From the NCBI GenBank assembly GCA_032988165.1, contig JANTQF010000242.1, positions 1 through 52,765 on the forward strand: 52,765 nt of DNA, given 5' to 3'. The notes below the pieces were generated by a model. That model saw nothing but the letters and a program-made list of their open reading frames with translations, was not told where the DNA came from and searched no databases. Source of the DNA: Emmonsiellopsis sp. PD_33. Its lineage: Eukaryota > Ascomycota > Eurotiomycetes > Onygenales > Ajellomycetaceae. Below are positions 35,070 through 46,890 of this stretch, piece by piece (within the stretch, counting starts at the first letter, position 1; every line of letters starts with the position of its first letter). The position numbers and the translations under genes are program-made.

Positions 35070-36884
35070 ATGACCCTCACACGTACCTCGACGAACCGCT
35101 CTAACAAGAGCCGCCACTCCCGCCGGAGTTCCCACTCACATCCTACGGGCACCCAGCCACTTTCAAAGACCAATTCCCTTCAGGCGGCCGCCGCAAAGGC
35201 CAGCAGTGGGACGGCTAACGATGGCCCAGATCCGCTGCTGGGCCACCTGAATCACCTTTCCCCCGAACAGACAGAGGCGCTGGAGGCGTTCAAGGCTGTG
35301 ATTACGGAGAAGAAACTGTACACTGCGGCTGAGGGGGAGAAGGCTGCTAGTCATGATGATTCTACTCTATTGTACGTATCTACCAATCCAGTGCTTTATA
35401 TGGGGACGTGCATGGGGCGAATTACGTGGAGTTGGTGTTTCAAAGGCAACTTCCCGTGCTGTGTTGTTATTTTGAAGGCTGTGATCTAACTTTTTTTTGT
35501 TTTTTTTTAATATACAGACGATTCCTGCGTGCTCGGAGATTTGAGGTGAACGGAGCCGTCGACCAATTCTCCGCTACGGAGGAATGGCGCAAGACGAATG
35601 ATATTGATACCCTGTACCAAAATTTCGACGTTGATTCATACGAGGAGGCGCGCAGAGTGGTGAGTATTTCCGTTTGAATCCCAACCAATCCCGCCGCTCG
35701 CCGTTTTTGTTTCACGTCAACCCTTGGACGTCCAAAAAGACAGCCGTCTGGCGCATGATACTGACTCTTCAAACTCTTTAATAGTACCCGCAATGGACTG
35801 GTCGTCGCGACCGTCGCGGCATCCCTATTTACGTCTTCGTAATCAAGCACCTTAATAGTAAAAACATGGCCGCCTACAGCTCTGGTGCCTCTTCGACAGC
35901 CACCTCCGCCACGCACGCTTCATCCAAAGTCCCCGGGCGACTCTTGCGCCTCTTCGCACTGTACGAGAATATGCAACGCTTCGTGGTTCCGTTATGCACT
36001 TCCATGCCGGGCAGGCCCCATCCTGAAACGCCGATTGTGAACACGACAAATATTGTGGACATCTCTGGTGTTGGTCTGAAGCAGTTTTGGAATCTAAAGG
36101 GGCATATGCAGGATGCTAGTGTTCTGGCGACGGCGCATTATCCGGAGACGCTGGATCGGATTTTCGTATGTGGATTTCCGTTTTACTTCTTTTTGTTTTT
36201 TAGTCCCTGTTCCTCCCACATTTCCACCCACCCGGCACCTCTGCATTCATCCAATGGACCCCTGCTTTGTCTTTCCAAATCCAGACCCCACCCTGTCATT
36301 TGCAACTCGCCCGCTAACCTTGCTTAAAAACACAGATAATCGGCGCCCCCGCCTTCTTCCCCACTGTCTGGGGCTGGATAAAGCGCTGGTTCGACCCAGT
36401 CACGACATCCAAGATCTTCATCCTCTCCGCCTCGGAAGTAAAATCCACCCTATCATCATTTATGGACCCCGCCAACATCCCGAAACAATACGGCGGCGAA
36501 CTCGAGTGGCAATGGGGTGATATGCCCTCGCTCGACGAACCTGCGAAGGAAATCGCTAGCTCAATGGCTCAGATTGGGCCTAGGGGTGATAAGGAGATTC
36601 CTGCTGATGTAGAGGATGTGGGGGATACGAGGCAGGAGTTTGTGAAAGGACCAGTGAGGTGGAATGGAGATTCGGTTGATATTTTGGGCAGTGTTGGTGG
36701 GGCTGAGAGGAGGAGGAATATTCCCGTCCCGCAGAAGAAAGAAGTTGCGGTGAATGGAGTGCAGGATGCAGTCACGGATGCGGCGGCGCCCGTGGCCGTG
36801 GTGGATAATGAAAAGGTACCTGAGCCAGCGAATAAAGAGGCGGGAATCAATGAGACTGCATCGCAGGTTGTTGCGCCTGTATGA
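35070..36884 (+). CDS. Sec14-like CRAL-TRIO domain lipid-binding protein
   Basis: Four exons: 35070-35371, 35518-35659, 35785-36165 and 36336-36884 (1374 nt, 457 residues). A basic, serine-rich N-terminus (SNKSRHSRRSSHSH) is followed by a CRAL-TRIO-N helix bundle (LSPEQTEALEAFKAVI ... LLRFLRARRFEVNGA, about residues 64-120). The CRAL-TRIO lipid pocket comes next (YPQWTGRRDRRGIPIYVFVI, TTNIVDISGVGLKQFW, HYPETLDRIFIIGAPAFFPTVWGWIKRWFDP, IPKQYGGELEW). The C-terminal 110 residues are low-complexity and acidic/valine-rich and have no fold I recognise. Family members exchange phosphatidylinositol and other lipids between membranes. Introns of 125-170 bases are longer than most in this window. Confidence 0.92.
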
Positions 36885-37721
36885 GGACCGTTCGCTTGTA
36901 AAAAGGAGCTCAGAGTGGGGTCAGGATGCTATTTTCTTGGTTCAAATATTATATACTTGGATTTTTTTATTTTTCCTTTTTGGCCTGCTGTGATTTGTTT
37001 GTTCCCCCCTTCTTTGCCGTTGAGCGCTATCCCTTCCATTCATTTCTTCATCTATACTTCTTTGGTGTCCCCTGGACATTTTTGCTCTTGGGTTAGATAC
37101 CTCGGTTATGCTGCTGTATATACACATCATTATGCCATTTTTAGCTAGTGTATATATATCCTTTTTGTTTTATTATCTCCATACCCTTTGGGCTGCATGT
37201 TTGTCCACAGCCTGAACCCAGGAGGCAGCCGGCATTCCTCAAACAATAAATATACCATCCGGCTCATTTCATTATTTTCCTAGATGTGTCTTTGGTCTGA
37301 ACCATGGAAAAAGAGATGGATAAGGACATCATCAGAGGAGGTTCACCATCCTCAAGGTCGTGCTCTGTCTTTGATATTGACAGATTACATAATCCATCCC
37401 GCCAAACTCAAATAGAGTGGAGGGACCCACCCATTGCCTAAAGTGGCAAAGCGGCAATGTGGATTTTGGTTTCAGAGTGGGTCCCACCCGCTAGTAATCC
37501 TTGGCATTTAGCGGCAGAAAACGCCCAAAGCGGCAGGCGGTGAGCAGCTACATTGTCCCATCACTCTACTCTCCATCGCGTCTCAACCTCTCCTCTCCTC
37601 TTAAATTCCCTCCACAACGCAACCTCGGGGCACTAATCCTTTCAATCCCCCAAATTCCCTAACCCTTTTCATTCCATAATATCAGCCAAGCAAATCACAT
37701 ACCACCACCCAAACCACAGCA
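36885..37721. other. Intergenic; promoter side of the AT-hook gene
   Basis: Contains the CRAL-TRIO 3' region (T-rich, 36950-37160) and the AT-hook gene promoter. Within about 37440-37540 the string AGCGGCA occurs three times, which could be a binding-site cluster. No coding frame is supported. Confidence 0.5.
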
Positions 37722-38891
37722 ATGGCTGACGCCCCCAAAAAGCGCGGCCGCCCCCGCAAGCTCGACGCGACTGGCGCGCCCATTGTAAAACCACAACCCT
37801 ACACCGGACCACCACGAAAGCGCGGACGCCCCCGCAAGGAACCAGCAACCGACGCGCCCGAACCTGCAGAGACTGCCCCTAAAAGACCCCGCGGTCGTCC
37901 CAGGAAGAGTGATATCGGCGAAGCGCCCAGTAGCAAGAAGCCGCGTCTGGCGGAGGAGGCTGTTGCTGCTACTGCTGCTGCTACTCCCGCGACGAAATCG
38001 AAACGCGGGCGCCCCAGGAAGTCTGATGTTGCTGATATTGCTGCTACTGCTGCTGCTACCCCCGCAACGAAATCGAAGCGCGGACGCCCCAGGAAATCTG
38101 ATGTTGCTGATACTGCTGCTACTGCTGCTGCTACTCTCGCAACGAAATCGAAGCGTGGACGCCCCAGGAAATCTGATGTTGCTGATACTGCTGCTACTGC
38201 TGCTGCTACTCCCGCAACGAAATCGAAGCGCGGACGCCCCAGGAAGTCTGATGTCGCTGCACCAGAATTGGCTCCTGCGGAGACAGCTGTTAGTGGGTCC
38301 AAGGTAGCGGGGTTCACGCTCGATAGGATAATTGGGACATACTCATTGGAGTGCAAGGAGGTGGAGGATAATTGGCCCGATCAGGCGGAAGATATGGAGG
38401 TGACGATTACGAAGTCGTCTGGAGGCTCGTTGGGGCTGATTGGGGGGTTTAATATGGGGATTCTGGAGGGGACGATGCTCTTCGCGGCTGACAAGAAGTC
38501 GTTGGAGAAGTTTCGGGATGTGATGAGCAAGGAGGACAGTAGTGAGATTGATGGTGAGGGGGAGACTAGCGACGATGGTGGCGTTGTTCCCCGTACGGGC
38601 ACTAAATCGGCACCTGTCAAAGACCGCCGCGTCTATTTCAGCTGGCGTGGGCAGAATACTGGTGATACGGAGATCCATTGTGAGGTCAAGCCCGGAACGC
38701 AGGATGGACACATTGAATTTACGAGCGATGAGGCGATCACCTTCAAGGGTGTCGCGGGCTTCCCTGCGCTGGGCCAGAAGTGCGAATTCAAGGGCACAAA
38801 AATTGACAACGATGTTACTGCTGCCCCGCCGTCGTGGAGCTCATTCTCCCAGGAAGCCGCCAATGCTGCCAACGTGAACAGATGGCGCTGA
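37722..38891 (+). CDS. AT-hook DNA-binding protein with seven RGRPRK hooks
   Basis: Single exon, 389 residues. The N-terminal half carries seven AT-hook cores (RGRPRK): one at residues 8-13, two more in the first 70 residues, and four in a 25-residue tandem repeat rich in alanine, threonine and lysine (KSKRGRPRKSDVAD). AT-hooks bind the minor groove of AT-rich DNA, so a chromatin or HMGA-like role is likely. The C-terminal half (from about residue 197, GFTLDRIIGTYSLECKEVEDNWP, to GQKCEFKGTKI) reads as a compact beta-rich domain conserved in related fungi as I recall it, of unknown function. The hooks could serve a gene in a genome with AT-rich repeats, but that is speculation. Confidence 0.88.
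   Translation: MADAPKKRGRPRKLDATGAPIVKPQPYTGPPRKRGRPRKEPATDAPEPAETAPKRPRGRPRKSDIGEAPSSKKPRLAEEAVAATAAATPATKSKRGRPRKSDVADIAATAAATPATKSKRGRPRKSDVADTAATAAATLATKSKRGRPRKSDVADTAATAAATPATKSKRGRPRKSDVAAPELAPAETAVSGSKVAGFTLDRIIGTYSLECKEVEDNWPDQAEDMEVTITKSSGGSLGLIGGFNMGILEGTMLFAADKKSLEKFRDVMSKEDSSEIDGEGETSDDGGVVPRTGTKSAPVKDRRVYFSWRGQNTGDTEIHCEVKPGTQDGHIEFTSDEAITFKGVAGFPALGQKCEFKGTKIDNDVTAAPPSWSSFSQEAANAANVNRWR
37971..38270 (+). repeat. Four 75-base tandem repeats inside the AT-hook gene
   Basis: Units begin at 37971, 38046, 38121 and 38196, each starting ACTGCTGCTGCTAC and each encoding one AT-hook plus an alanine/threonine linker. The first three units run full length. The fourth diverges in its last 20 bases or so. 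Units differ by only a few bases, implying recent expansion or homogenisation. Confidence 0.85.
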
Positions 38892-39899
38892 ACGGTCAAG
38901 TATGGTTTTAAATCAGCTTGATAGTTTTGTCTGCCATGATCCGCTTCCATCGCCAAACGCAAGATTATCGACGCAGACGCTATGCTAGTCAGGGAGGGGT
39001 TCAGCACTCAATGCGGGAATAGACTGTGCGCATCAACAAATGTGCAATTCCCGTCCAAATGGTCGCCGTCGAGGAGTTAGAAGCAGGGATGAAGGCATTG
39101 TTCCTGCGAGATACCGATTTGCAAGTCGGGTATAGTTTTGTATTTCTTTCGGCGCCTGGCAAACTCGAGATGAGGAGGAGATGGGGGTTAGAGGATATCA
39201 CATCTACAGCTTTCTGAGGGGGGGCATAATTATGCCATGTTTTATTTCTTGGTTTGATTTGCACTACATATGTGCTCTATTTTCTTGAGATGGGCTTTTT
39301 TCTTCTTCTACTTTTACTTTCAATGGATGGGATTTGTTTTCTAGGTTTTTCTTCTTCGGTTCCTGTTTAACCCCCCTTTCATCCCATTCCGTTCGAGCTG
39401 CCTGGTTTGACTGAATATTAATCAACTATGCCCGTAGCGAAAAATGAAAGATCTCTCCTGGGTATTCACTTATACAAGCTAGTTCCTTTCTCTCTTCTCC
39501 CCTCTCCCTTCCGTCCTCTACCTAGAATCCCTTTCTTCGGTTCGAACTCTAATCTAACCCCTGGGACGCCCATAGATTCTACATACTGTCTCTAGGGCTG
39601 AGGACACTGGAGACCACGTGGAATTGAAACTCACCGCTCTGAATACCTGATACTATGATAATAAGCCATTCAATATTTGGTGAGGCCTATTGGTAAAGGT
39701 ACGCGGGGTGGTTAGACTGTAATATTCAAGGCAGATGGGCAGATCGAAATGTCATGGAGTTGGAAGTCCTTCGGCATTGTTGAAAGATTGGTGTAGGATC
39801 TCATGAAGAGTAATGGGCTTATAGAGTCGATATATATTGAACAACTTGCATTGCCATGGATATGTATATCAAGGAAACTTGTATATAATAGATGTTGCC
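38892..39899. other. Convergent intergenic region
   Basis: Lies between the 3' ends of the AT-hook gene (plus) and the P450 gene (minus). It is T-rich around 39280-39380. No gene is supported. Confidence 0.55.
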
Positions 39900-41649
39900 C
39901 TAGTTCGGCCGCGGCTTCACTGTGGCTCTCACGCCCTTTGACTCCCACTTCGGATACGGAACCAAGTAGGCATGCTCCATCGTAACGTCTGATCGCGTGG
40001 TCTCATGGAGTTCAAAATTGAAGCGGTTAAACACAATCGCTAGAGTGGTATATAGCTCCGCAAAAGCGAGACTGCGTAGGGAAGAGGGGGGTTGTTAGTG
40101 ACCAGGCGAAATGCATGCGGGTAAAAATAACAAAAAAGTGGGACGGAGAGAGGGGATATTATGGAACGTACTTGAACCCCAAGCATTGCCTCGTACCCTT
40201 CCCAAAGGGAACAAAATACCGCTCCAGATTGGGACTTCCGATCCAACGCTCAGGCACAAATTCAACCGGCTGCGGGAAAATATCCGGATTCATCAGCGTA
40301 TCTACATTGGTCATGGAGACAGGCGTGTTCCGCGGGATCGTCCATGACTGATACTTCAGCTCCATGTCTGGAACTAGACGTGGGTTCCGCGTGGTTATCC
40401 CATGGGCGAGCCTAATGGCCTCATGCACGCAGCCGTTCAGGTACGGGAGGAGTTCCAGTTTCTGCCATTGGAGTAAATCTGCGGAGGCCCCTTGGAGGGG
40501 TTTAAGCTCTGCACGAAGCTTTTGTAAAATGCGCGGGTTATTGATGATGTGGAAGCTGCCTACGGTTAGTGCCCAGGATGTTGTTATGAGGCCGGCGGCA
40601 ACTATGAGCTGCGCTTCGTCTCCCAAACGCGCGTCTGTTTTCTGGTCTTCGGGTAGATCGCTGTTAAGAACCTCGTGGAAGATTGTCGGGTGTTGGGCTT
40701 TCTTGTGTGAATCATTCACGCCGTTGCGGATCTCGTTGACGCGGCGGCCTAGGTCCTAGAAGGTATAAAGATTGTTAGCAAAAGCATTAGCCAAATCTAG
40801 GACGATGAGGGAGTCCCCTAACCTTGCGTAATCCGACAACCGAGACAAGGTCCGGTTGCATCTTTAGGACAAACCAATCTGGCAAACTATCCAATATTGG
40901 AAATACAATTGGGAAGTGGAGGGCAAAGTGGCCCGTTGTATAAATAGCCACGAGAGCTTCATGCAGGGTATCTCGGAAGTTTGGCGACTCCAGCTGTTCA
41001 TACGACTTGCCAAAGGCGTATTCGGTGATTATGTCGGTCGTCAATGCCATCCATGCTCTGTTCAACGGAATAACTTCGCCAGCCTTGTATTGTGACAGTC
41101 TCTGACAAAGCGCTTCTACCTTCTTATGAATGACAGGCTGGAATGCGCTGATTCTTTGGATAGAAAAGAACGGGCTCAGAGGTTTCCGGCGGAGACGGTG
41201 GAGATCATGATGAACTGTAGAGAAACAGTCGCTCGCGCTCCCAAACCGTGAGGCAAAATATGGTGATTTATCGCGACGGGCATTCCCGCCAGTGCGGGAA
41301 TATAGCTGCTCGTAGAACTCCGGATCATCAATATGCAGCTCAGTAGGCGTGATTCGAACAATTGGACCTGATAAATATTAGGGGCATGTTTCAGGGCCAA
41401 CCCGGATAAAAACGAGGGCAAGAGGGGCGTACCGTATTTTCGATGTAGCTGTTGGATATGGAATGTGAAGCTGCCCTGTTGAATGACATCGTAGTAAAAC
41501 TCATACCAGTTCGTCAGCGCGGCAAGCTTTGGCCCTGGGAATTGCGAGATGGGACTCCAATAGAGTCGAGATGCTGCAAGCCATACGAGATAGCACACAG
41601 CAGCCCCGAGCCCCGAGAGGATGTAACCAAGTCCTCCGTCTCCCATCAT
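39900..41649 (-). CDS. Cytochrome P450, trichodiene-oxygenase-like
   Basis: Four exons: 41649-41433, 41367-40823, 40755-40172 and 40071-39900 (1518 nt, 505 residues). An N-terminal membrane anchor (LGYILSGLGAAVCYLVWLAA) is followed by FPGPKLAALTNWYEFYYDV. The region HHDLHRLRRKPLSPFFS is the C-helix. VHEAIRL is the ExxR motif, FVPERW the PERF-like motif, and FVPFGKGTRQCLGFN the haem loop with its cysteine ligand. In the I-helix the usual acid-threonine pair reads GLITTSW, so the acidic residue is missing. It should be an ER-bound monooxygenase fed by P450 reductase. The sequence resembles secondary-metabolism P450s. The next gene upstream on the same strand is a Zn2Cys6 regulator. Confidence 0.92.
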
Positions 41650-42800
41650 TGCATAGCGGGTCTCGCCTCACTTTTTATATGGGAGTAGTAGAGCGGGGGC
41701 TTCTCCACTGGTGAAGGATTGAGCAGGTATGGGGCACGGCACTCTTTATATACCGCCAGCCCGCTCACGCCACAACCTGCTTCCCTAGTTATGGCTTTTC
41801 GACAAGCGGCGGCCAAACTGGCTGCGGGGAATCGAGAAAGGTCGCTTGGCCGGGTGCCAGGGATAGTTACCCATGCTCGATGCTGGAACACGCGACGTGG
41901 TCTGTGAAACCATGTTTTAGCACTGCTTTTAGAGGCGCTTAAAGGCCAAATCTGCTAACTACCTTTTTAGGCTGGGCAGGAGAGGGATTTTCCCGTGCCA
42001 ATAACAAGAGTATCACAAAGGAACGCAAAGACGGCCTCATATCCTACAATTATGACGGAGGATGCTCGTCATCTATGTTGTTGGGACGTGGGAGGGGAAA
42101 AGGGGTAACTTAACCAAAGACTAGGGAGTACGTGGGTTAAATTAGGGCTTTGTGCGCAACAACCCTAAATCAAGGAAACAACAGAGCAGCAAGACCCTCC
42201 CTCCCCCCCTTTCTTTTCTGAATGATGTTAATGGCTTGGTATGATAATCAACTATGCTTGAAAAACCGAAAGAAGTAATGGGGAGAAAGGGAGCAGAAAA
42301 CTTGTCAATATCAAGGTAACCCCCAATTCACAACTACAAACGAGCGCAACACCTCGCGGAAATACTAGATATCCCCCTGCCATAAATGCCGAAATACGCC
42401 TTCTCCTCTAAACTTTCCCAGGCGATAAAAAACAGGTAGCGGGTATCATCGATCAGTATGTCATATGATCCATAGAAACCCCCATAACGCCCCAGTATTT
42501 TGTAGACATCGCGCCAGAATCCACCATCATAGAAGTCACTCTTTTTTAGTTTCTTCGGTTCGTTTCAAAAGGGGCAGAGAGTGGCAAGATGTCGTACATA
42601 AAATCGCGCCGTTTATTAATACAACGCCATGTGATAGATTTCGCTCCATTAAATAAGTGGTTGACAGAATTACCAAACAATAGAAATGAAAATAAGGAGG
42701 GAAATCGGATGGGAATAAAATGGTGGCCGGAGGAATGGGAGCAGTCGATTACTGTGTGCGCAGAATTCCCTTTCGTAAAAGTGCTTTGCTTCGTGATCTT
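41650..42800. other. Intergenic between P450 and regulator
   Basis: About 1.15 kb between two minus-strand genes: the P450 promoter on the left and the regulator's 3' region on the right. CGG/CCG triplets cluster around 41810-41860, which is what a Zn2Cys6 protein might bind, but I could not define a clean palindrome. No coding frame is supported. Confidence 0.45.
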
Positions 42801-45517
42801 TCAGAACTGGTATAATGGGTCTAGTGGTGGTGCATACGTTGAGAGCAAGTCTTGTGGAGGAATATATTGCGTATATGGCATTGATGGAAGTTGGGTATCA
42901 GATAAGTTGTCGGGGTCAGTGGTTGTTGGCTCGTCTGGCGGAAGGCTCTGGAGGCGCTGTAAAAGGATTTCATCATCAACACCATCATTTTCGTACTCAT
43001 CGTCGTCATCGAACTCTTCCATTGGTGTTATTCTAGACGACGGAGCTAGTCTAGCGGTTGAAACATAACCAAGAGAGCTTCCGATTCGATCGTTCGGGAT
43101 CATGGCTGCCGGTTTCAGTCGGCTGTCTTCAAGATTACACATGCGTACGATTTTCTTGAGGAGTTTGCGGACCTGTTGGGCGACGAGGTAGGTCTGCTCG
43201 AGTTCCAAGAGGGTCTGCACACAAACAGCTAAGCACATGTATTCGTTACCGACATCGGTGTTTCGCCGCTCGCTGATCTCGGCGATAAAAGTGATAGCAG
43301 CCTGTGATATGATATGTAATGCTACTCCACTAAGAGTTGTTGCATTTCCATGATAGTTTCGATAGTCTGTGAGGTAGTTGGTAATGTTGAATGAATGTTG
43401 TAGGCAAATGAGTCGAAATTGGCTCGAGTATTCGCTCTTTTCTGCTCTTTCTTTTCCAAAATCTGCTAGAGGGCGATAAAGCAGAATAATGGCAGCAGAG
43501 TATTGCATACTGTGATAGGGAATCAGCGTGCGGATATTATGGTTGAGATTTCATTGTATACGCACTGCATGACCGCCACTGAAGGAGAACCGTTCTTCTG
43601 ATAATGTAGCGAAGGGTCCAGGCGGATATACCAATGGTGAAGCCGATCGCCGAGTTGATTAACTTGCGCCATATTGCATCGCCCGTGATTTCTATATGGC
43701 AACATTAGCTCGAGTGATTGCTTGATTTGTTACATGGCCAACATACAAGTTCTCGCATATTAGTCCAACCAATTCTAAAAGAGAGGACCAAGCTCCAGCC
43801 AATAGACAATTCCAAGGGGCTGCATATTGGCTATATCCAGGCCGGGGAATAGTCACGGTCTCGTCTAGCTGCAAGAAACACTCTCGCCCAAGGTATAGTC
43901 CCCAAAGTCTAGAGCAGAAAGGGATATGTATTATTAGACATTTCCTGTAGAATCGAGAGTTGCATGTGACGCCCCATACCTGTCAAAGACAACACAACCC
44001 CAGAATGTAATCTGCCGCGCTTCAACGTCCATCTGCGGGAGATTTAGATGAGAACAGTCCCGATGCAGTTCTAATTTCAGAGCTAGGCGACACGCAGTTC
44101 CTATACAGTCAAGTTAGTACGGTTGATAAGTATAAAATTGGAAAGGATGGGATAGAAAGAAACGTGCCAGTTAATGACAGTCCCCTCGTATCTTGAGACG
44201 AGGCACAGTATATAACCGAGAGCAGCAGTAATGAAGCTATGGTAGTGATTTGAGGTCGCCTTAGTTCCTGCTCAAGCAGCCGCGACGCTGCGGTAAACAA
44301 AAGCGGCCGTTGCTCGGGGCGTGATTGTTGCGGATCTTGACATGAACTATGTGACGAGAGAACCAATGCTCGTATTTCTGGACGGTGAGAGATTCTCGCT
44401 GCGCAGGACAGGATACAGTAGAGCAAGGCCTTACTGTAGAAGCCTGACTTCCCTGTTGACATATCCCGTAGGAAAGCCTCTTTGTGAAACACTTGAAGTT
44501 CAGTGTGTTGATACTTCCAGTATAGGTTCAACAAGTAGTTTTGAGTCTCCGAATCAAGCTCAAAGTTATCAGATTCAGAAGACTCTGTTGATTTTTCTCC
44601 CCAGGCTTCGATAATTGACCATGTCGGATCCTCCGTCACATTAACCGTCAAATGTAGACTCGATGTTGGACCAAAAGATCTCTGCTTCCCATCCATCTGA
44701 TACCTTCCATCGCAAAGCCGTAGGATGACACTGCTCGGTGGCTTTTTGGAAAAGAACGAACCCGTATGGTATGCGCCCGAAAATTGGCTAAGCCCAGTGA
44801 GATTAATCAGATCTCGCTGTTGACGAATGCGGCAGTGTTCGCTTTCTCGAAGAGCCTTTTCGAGATCTTCAATCCGCTGCTGGAGATCCCGAATATACCG
44901 CTTGGAGTAGGGCCTGGATGTCAACCATTACGCGGCTGCCATAAAGATATTCATATAGGAACTGTGATGGTGCAAACCTTTTTCGTTCGTCAACATCAGG
45001 TCCGGGACATGGTATTCCCAGCTTTTTGCATTTCCTACACCCGCCGGGCTCCAGTAGGCACTATAAAAGCTAGCTGGTCAGTAAGGGAAACCCTGTATGG
45101 CTCCAGGGTTCAACAATTGAGCATGACCGTGTTGCCGACCTTGATCTTTTTCGAGCGACAATTCGCGCAGGCTACCGTAAAACCAGACCCCGACTTCTTG
45201 GTCACTGCTCTGCTGAGCTGTTCTTGCTGATTATTAGGAGACTGAATTTGAGGCCGGGGTCGGGGTTGGGGTTGATTCCTTGTCGGAGACTGTGATGCTG
45301 GGAGTGACAACGGTGAACGAAGTTGGTTCTGAGGTAATGTTTGAGGTCGAAGCGAAAGCGCTGATGCCGATCCCGAGGACGCTGGCAGTTGCAGAGGGGC
45401 TGGAAGCATTCCCGCGTCTTGTCCCCATTTCACGCTGGCGCTCTGGGGAAGGGTTAGGGGAATCGAATCATCGTCCCCGGGCATGAAGGCGGGGAAAAAG
45501 TAACCCGAGTTCTCCAT
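42801..45517 (-). CDS. Zn2Cys6 transcription factor with Fungal_trans domain
   Basis: Seven exons: 45517-45140, 45060-44978, 44913-44168, 44100-43980, 43908-43747, 43691-43566 and 43509-42801 (2325 nt, 774 residues). A proline/glutamine/serine-rich N-terminus precedes a complete binuclear zinc cluster, with cysteines at about 117, 120, 127, 134, 137 and 144 (CANCRSKKIKC, then CRKCKKLGIPC) split by one intron. The linker and coiled coil follow (SKRYIRDLQQRIEDLEKAL). The middle homology region includes GTACRLALKLELHRD, FWGCVVFDRLWGLYLGR and MQYSAAIILLYRPL. An acidic tail (EEFDDDDEYENDGVDDE) may activate transcription. The third intron (44167-44101) appears to use a GC donor. The neighbours suggest it controls the P450 and the oxygenase genes upstream. 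Confidence 0.9.
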
Positions 45518-46890
45518 TGCGGCGGTTCTGACATGGGCAAGCTGGTGATTTCCTGGATAATGGTGGCTGGGGGAACTCTGCTATGACCCCTTGGGGGTCA
45601 TCGAGCAATAGTTTAGAGATCGTTTAGGGCCGGTCTAAGGAGCGATAGGGCCGCGGACTGGATTCACCCCGTCGTGTAGACTCCGCAAGAGGTAACAGCT
45701 GGACGATTTGAGGAGCAGTTTGACAGAATAAATACTGGCAGTTAATCGTAAACCCCGAAGGAGCCCGAAGCCCGGGGTGGCTGAGGCCGCCGTGCTCTGT
45801 CAGCGGAATGCATGAATGAATGGAGCCCAGCAGCAGAGGCGGGGTTCACCAGCCGGATATCTTCCAATAACAGCGAGCGATGGCGGTGTCTGAAGGAAAC
45901 GGCGGAGGAGATGGCGTCGGGTTAGTTCTGTGGGATTTCTGGATTGTTTCCAGATATATAATGAAGGCGGGTTGTGCTCCTGATCGCCTTCGCCTCCTCA
46001 TACCGCTTGTTTGATGTATCCCAACCCTCTCCTGTTTTGTCGAATCCTCCCCACAGTTTGCAATTTCACGGCGCCATGATCCACGAACGCGACGAATGTG
46101 CAGAATGCGCTATGGGTGATGCTCGTTTCCACACGCATCCATCCCACGCCTCTGAGGCTCTGACTGGCGGCGGAGAGGAGGTTAAAGTTGTATCTGGACT
46201 GGTTATTGGACGATCATGAAAGGCCCAAACTATTGTTCTTCCTTTGCCTCTTTCTTTGTCTGTGTTTTTCCACGACGAAATTCCCGTTACTTGCGCCATC
46301 CCGTCATTTCTGGCTGTTGATTTGCTGAGATTTGTCTCGCCTTTGTTCCCTGACAAGAATACATCTTGACTAGGAGGAAACCCTAAACTTTGTTTTTCGA
46401 GCATGACCCATGCGATTTGCAGGTTGGGTTGGGCTGGGGCAGACAATCCTCCAAAATGATGGTAAGTTCAAGTTGGTAACGCTGAAACGCGGAGAAATGG
46501 GACGGGGTGGAAGACTTGAACGTCCTTGGATCTGGGGCAGCATACATGTCCCATCTTCTGGAAACACATTGCCAAATGCAAACTATGATCCCACCGATTC
46601 TAGCATCCTCAGAACCTGGTGACACCAGCCACGGAGCGAACCAAGAGAGCAGGATACCGACCGCGCGGGGAATCTCACACCCGCTTGCCATTGGGTCCAA
46701 GATTTCAGATATGTATCTAGGCGATCCCAACAAGCCGCCACCGATGGAGCAAACATGGATGGAATATGAACTATATCTGTCTGACCTTAACCTCAGTATT
46801 GCTTGAGTTTATGAATATCAGAACGCCAAATCTCTCGAACTATCAAAATGCAATGCGCGGAGTCGAAACCCAAATACGAGTACTATCTTT
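45518..46890. other. Intergenic, no supported gene
   Basis: Contains the regulator's promoter and the 3' side of the ABM gene. Minus-strand frames at 46066-46446 and 46383-46733 and a plus-strand frame at 45974-46219 overlap and show no family features. Confidence 0.5.

Noticed and set aside
37799..38356. 185-residue minus frame and 132-residue plus frame inside the AT-hook gene
   Set aside because: Both are shadows produced by the 75-base repeat, whose length is a multiple of three and so keeps other frames open.
39536..39560. Second tRNA-like TTCGAAC string
   Set aside because: No T-stem pairing and no A-box at the right distance.
46066..46733. Minus frames of 126 and 116 residues between the regulator and ABM gene
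   Set aside because: They overlap in different frames and lack any recognisable domain or splice connection.
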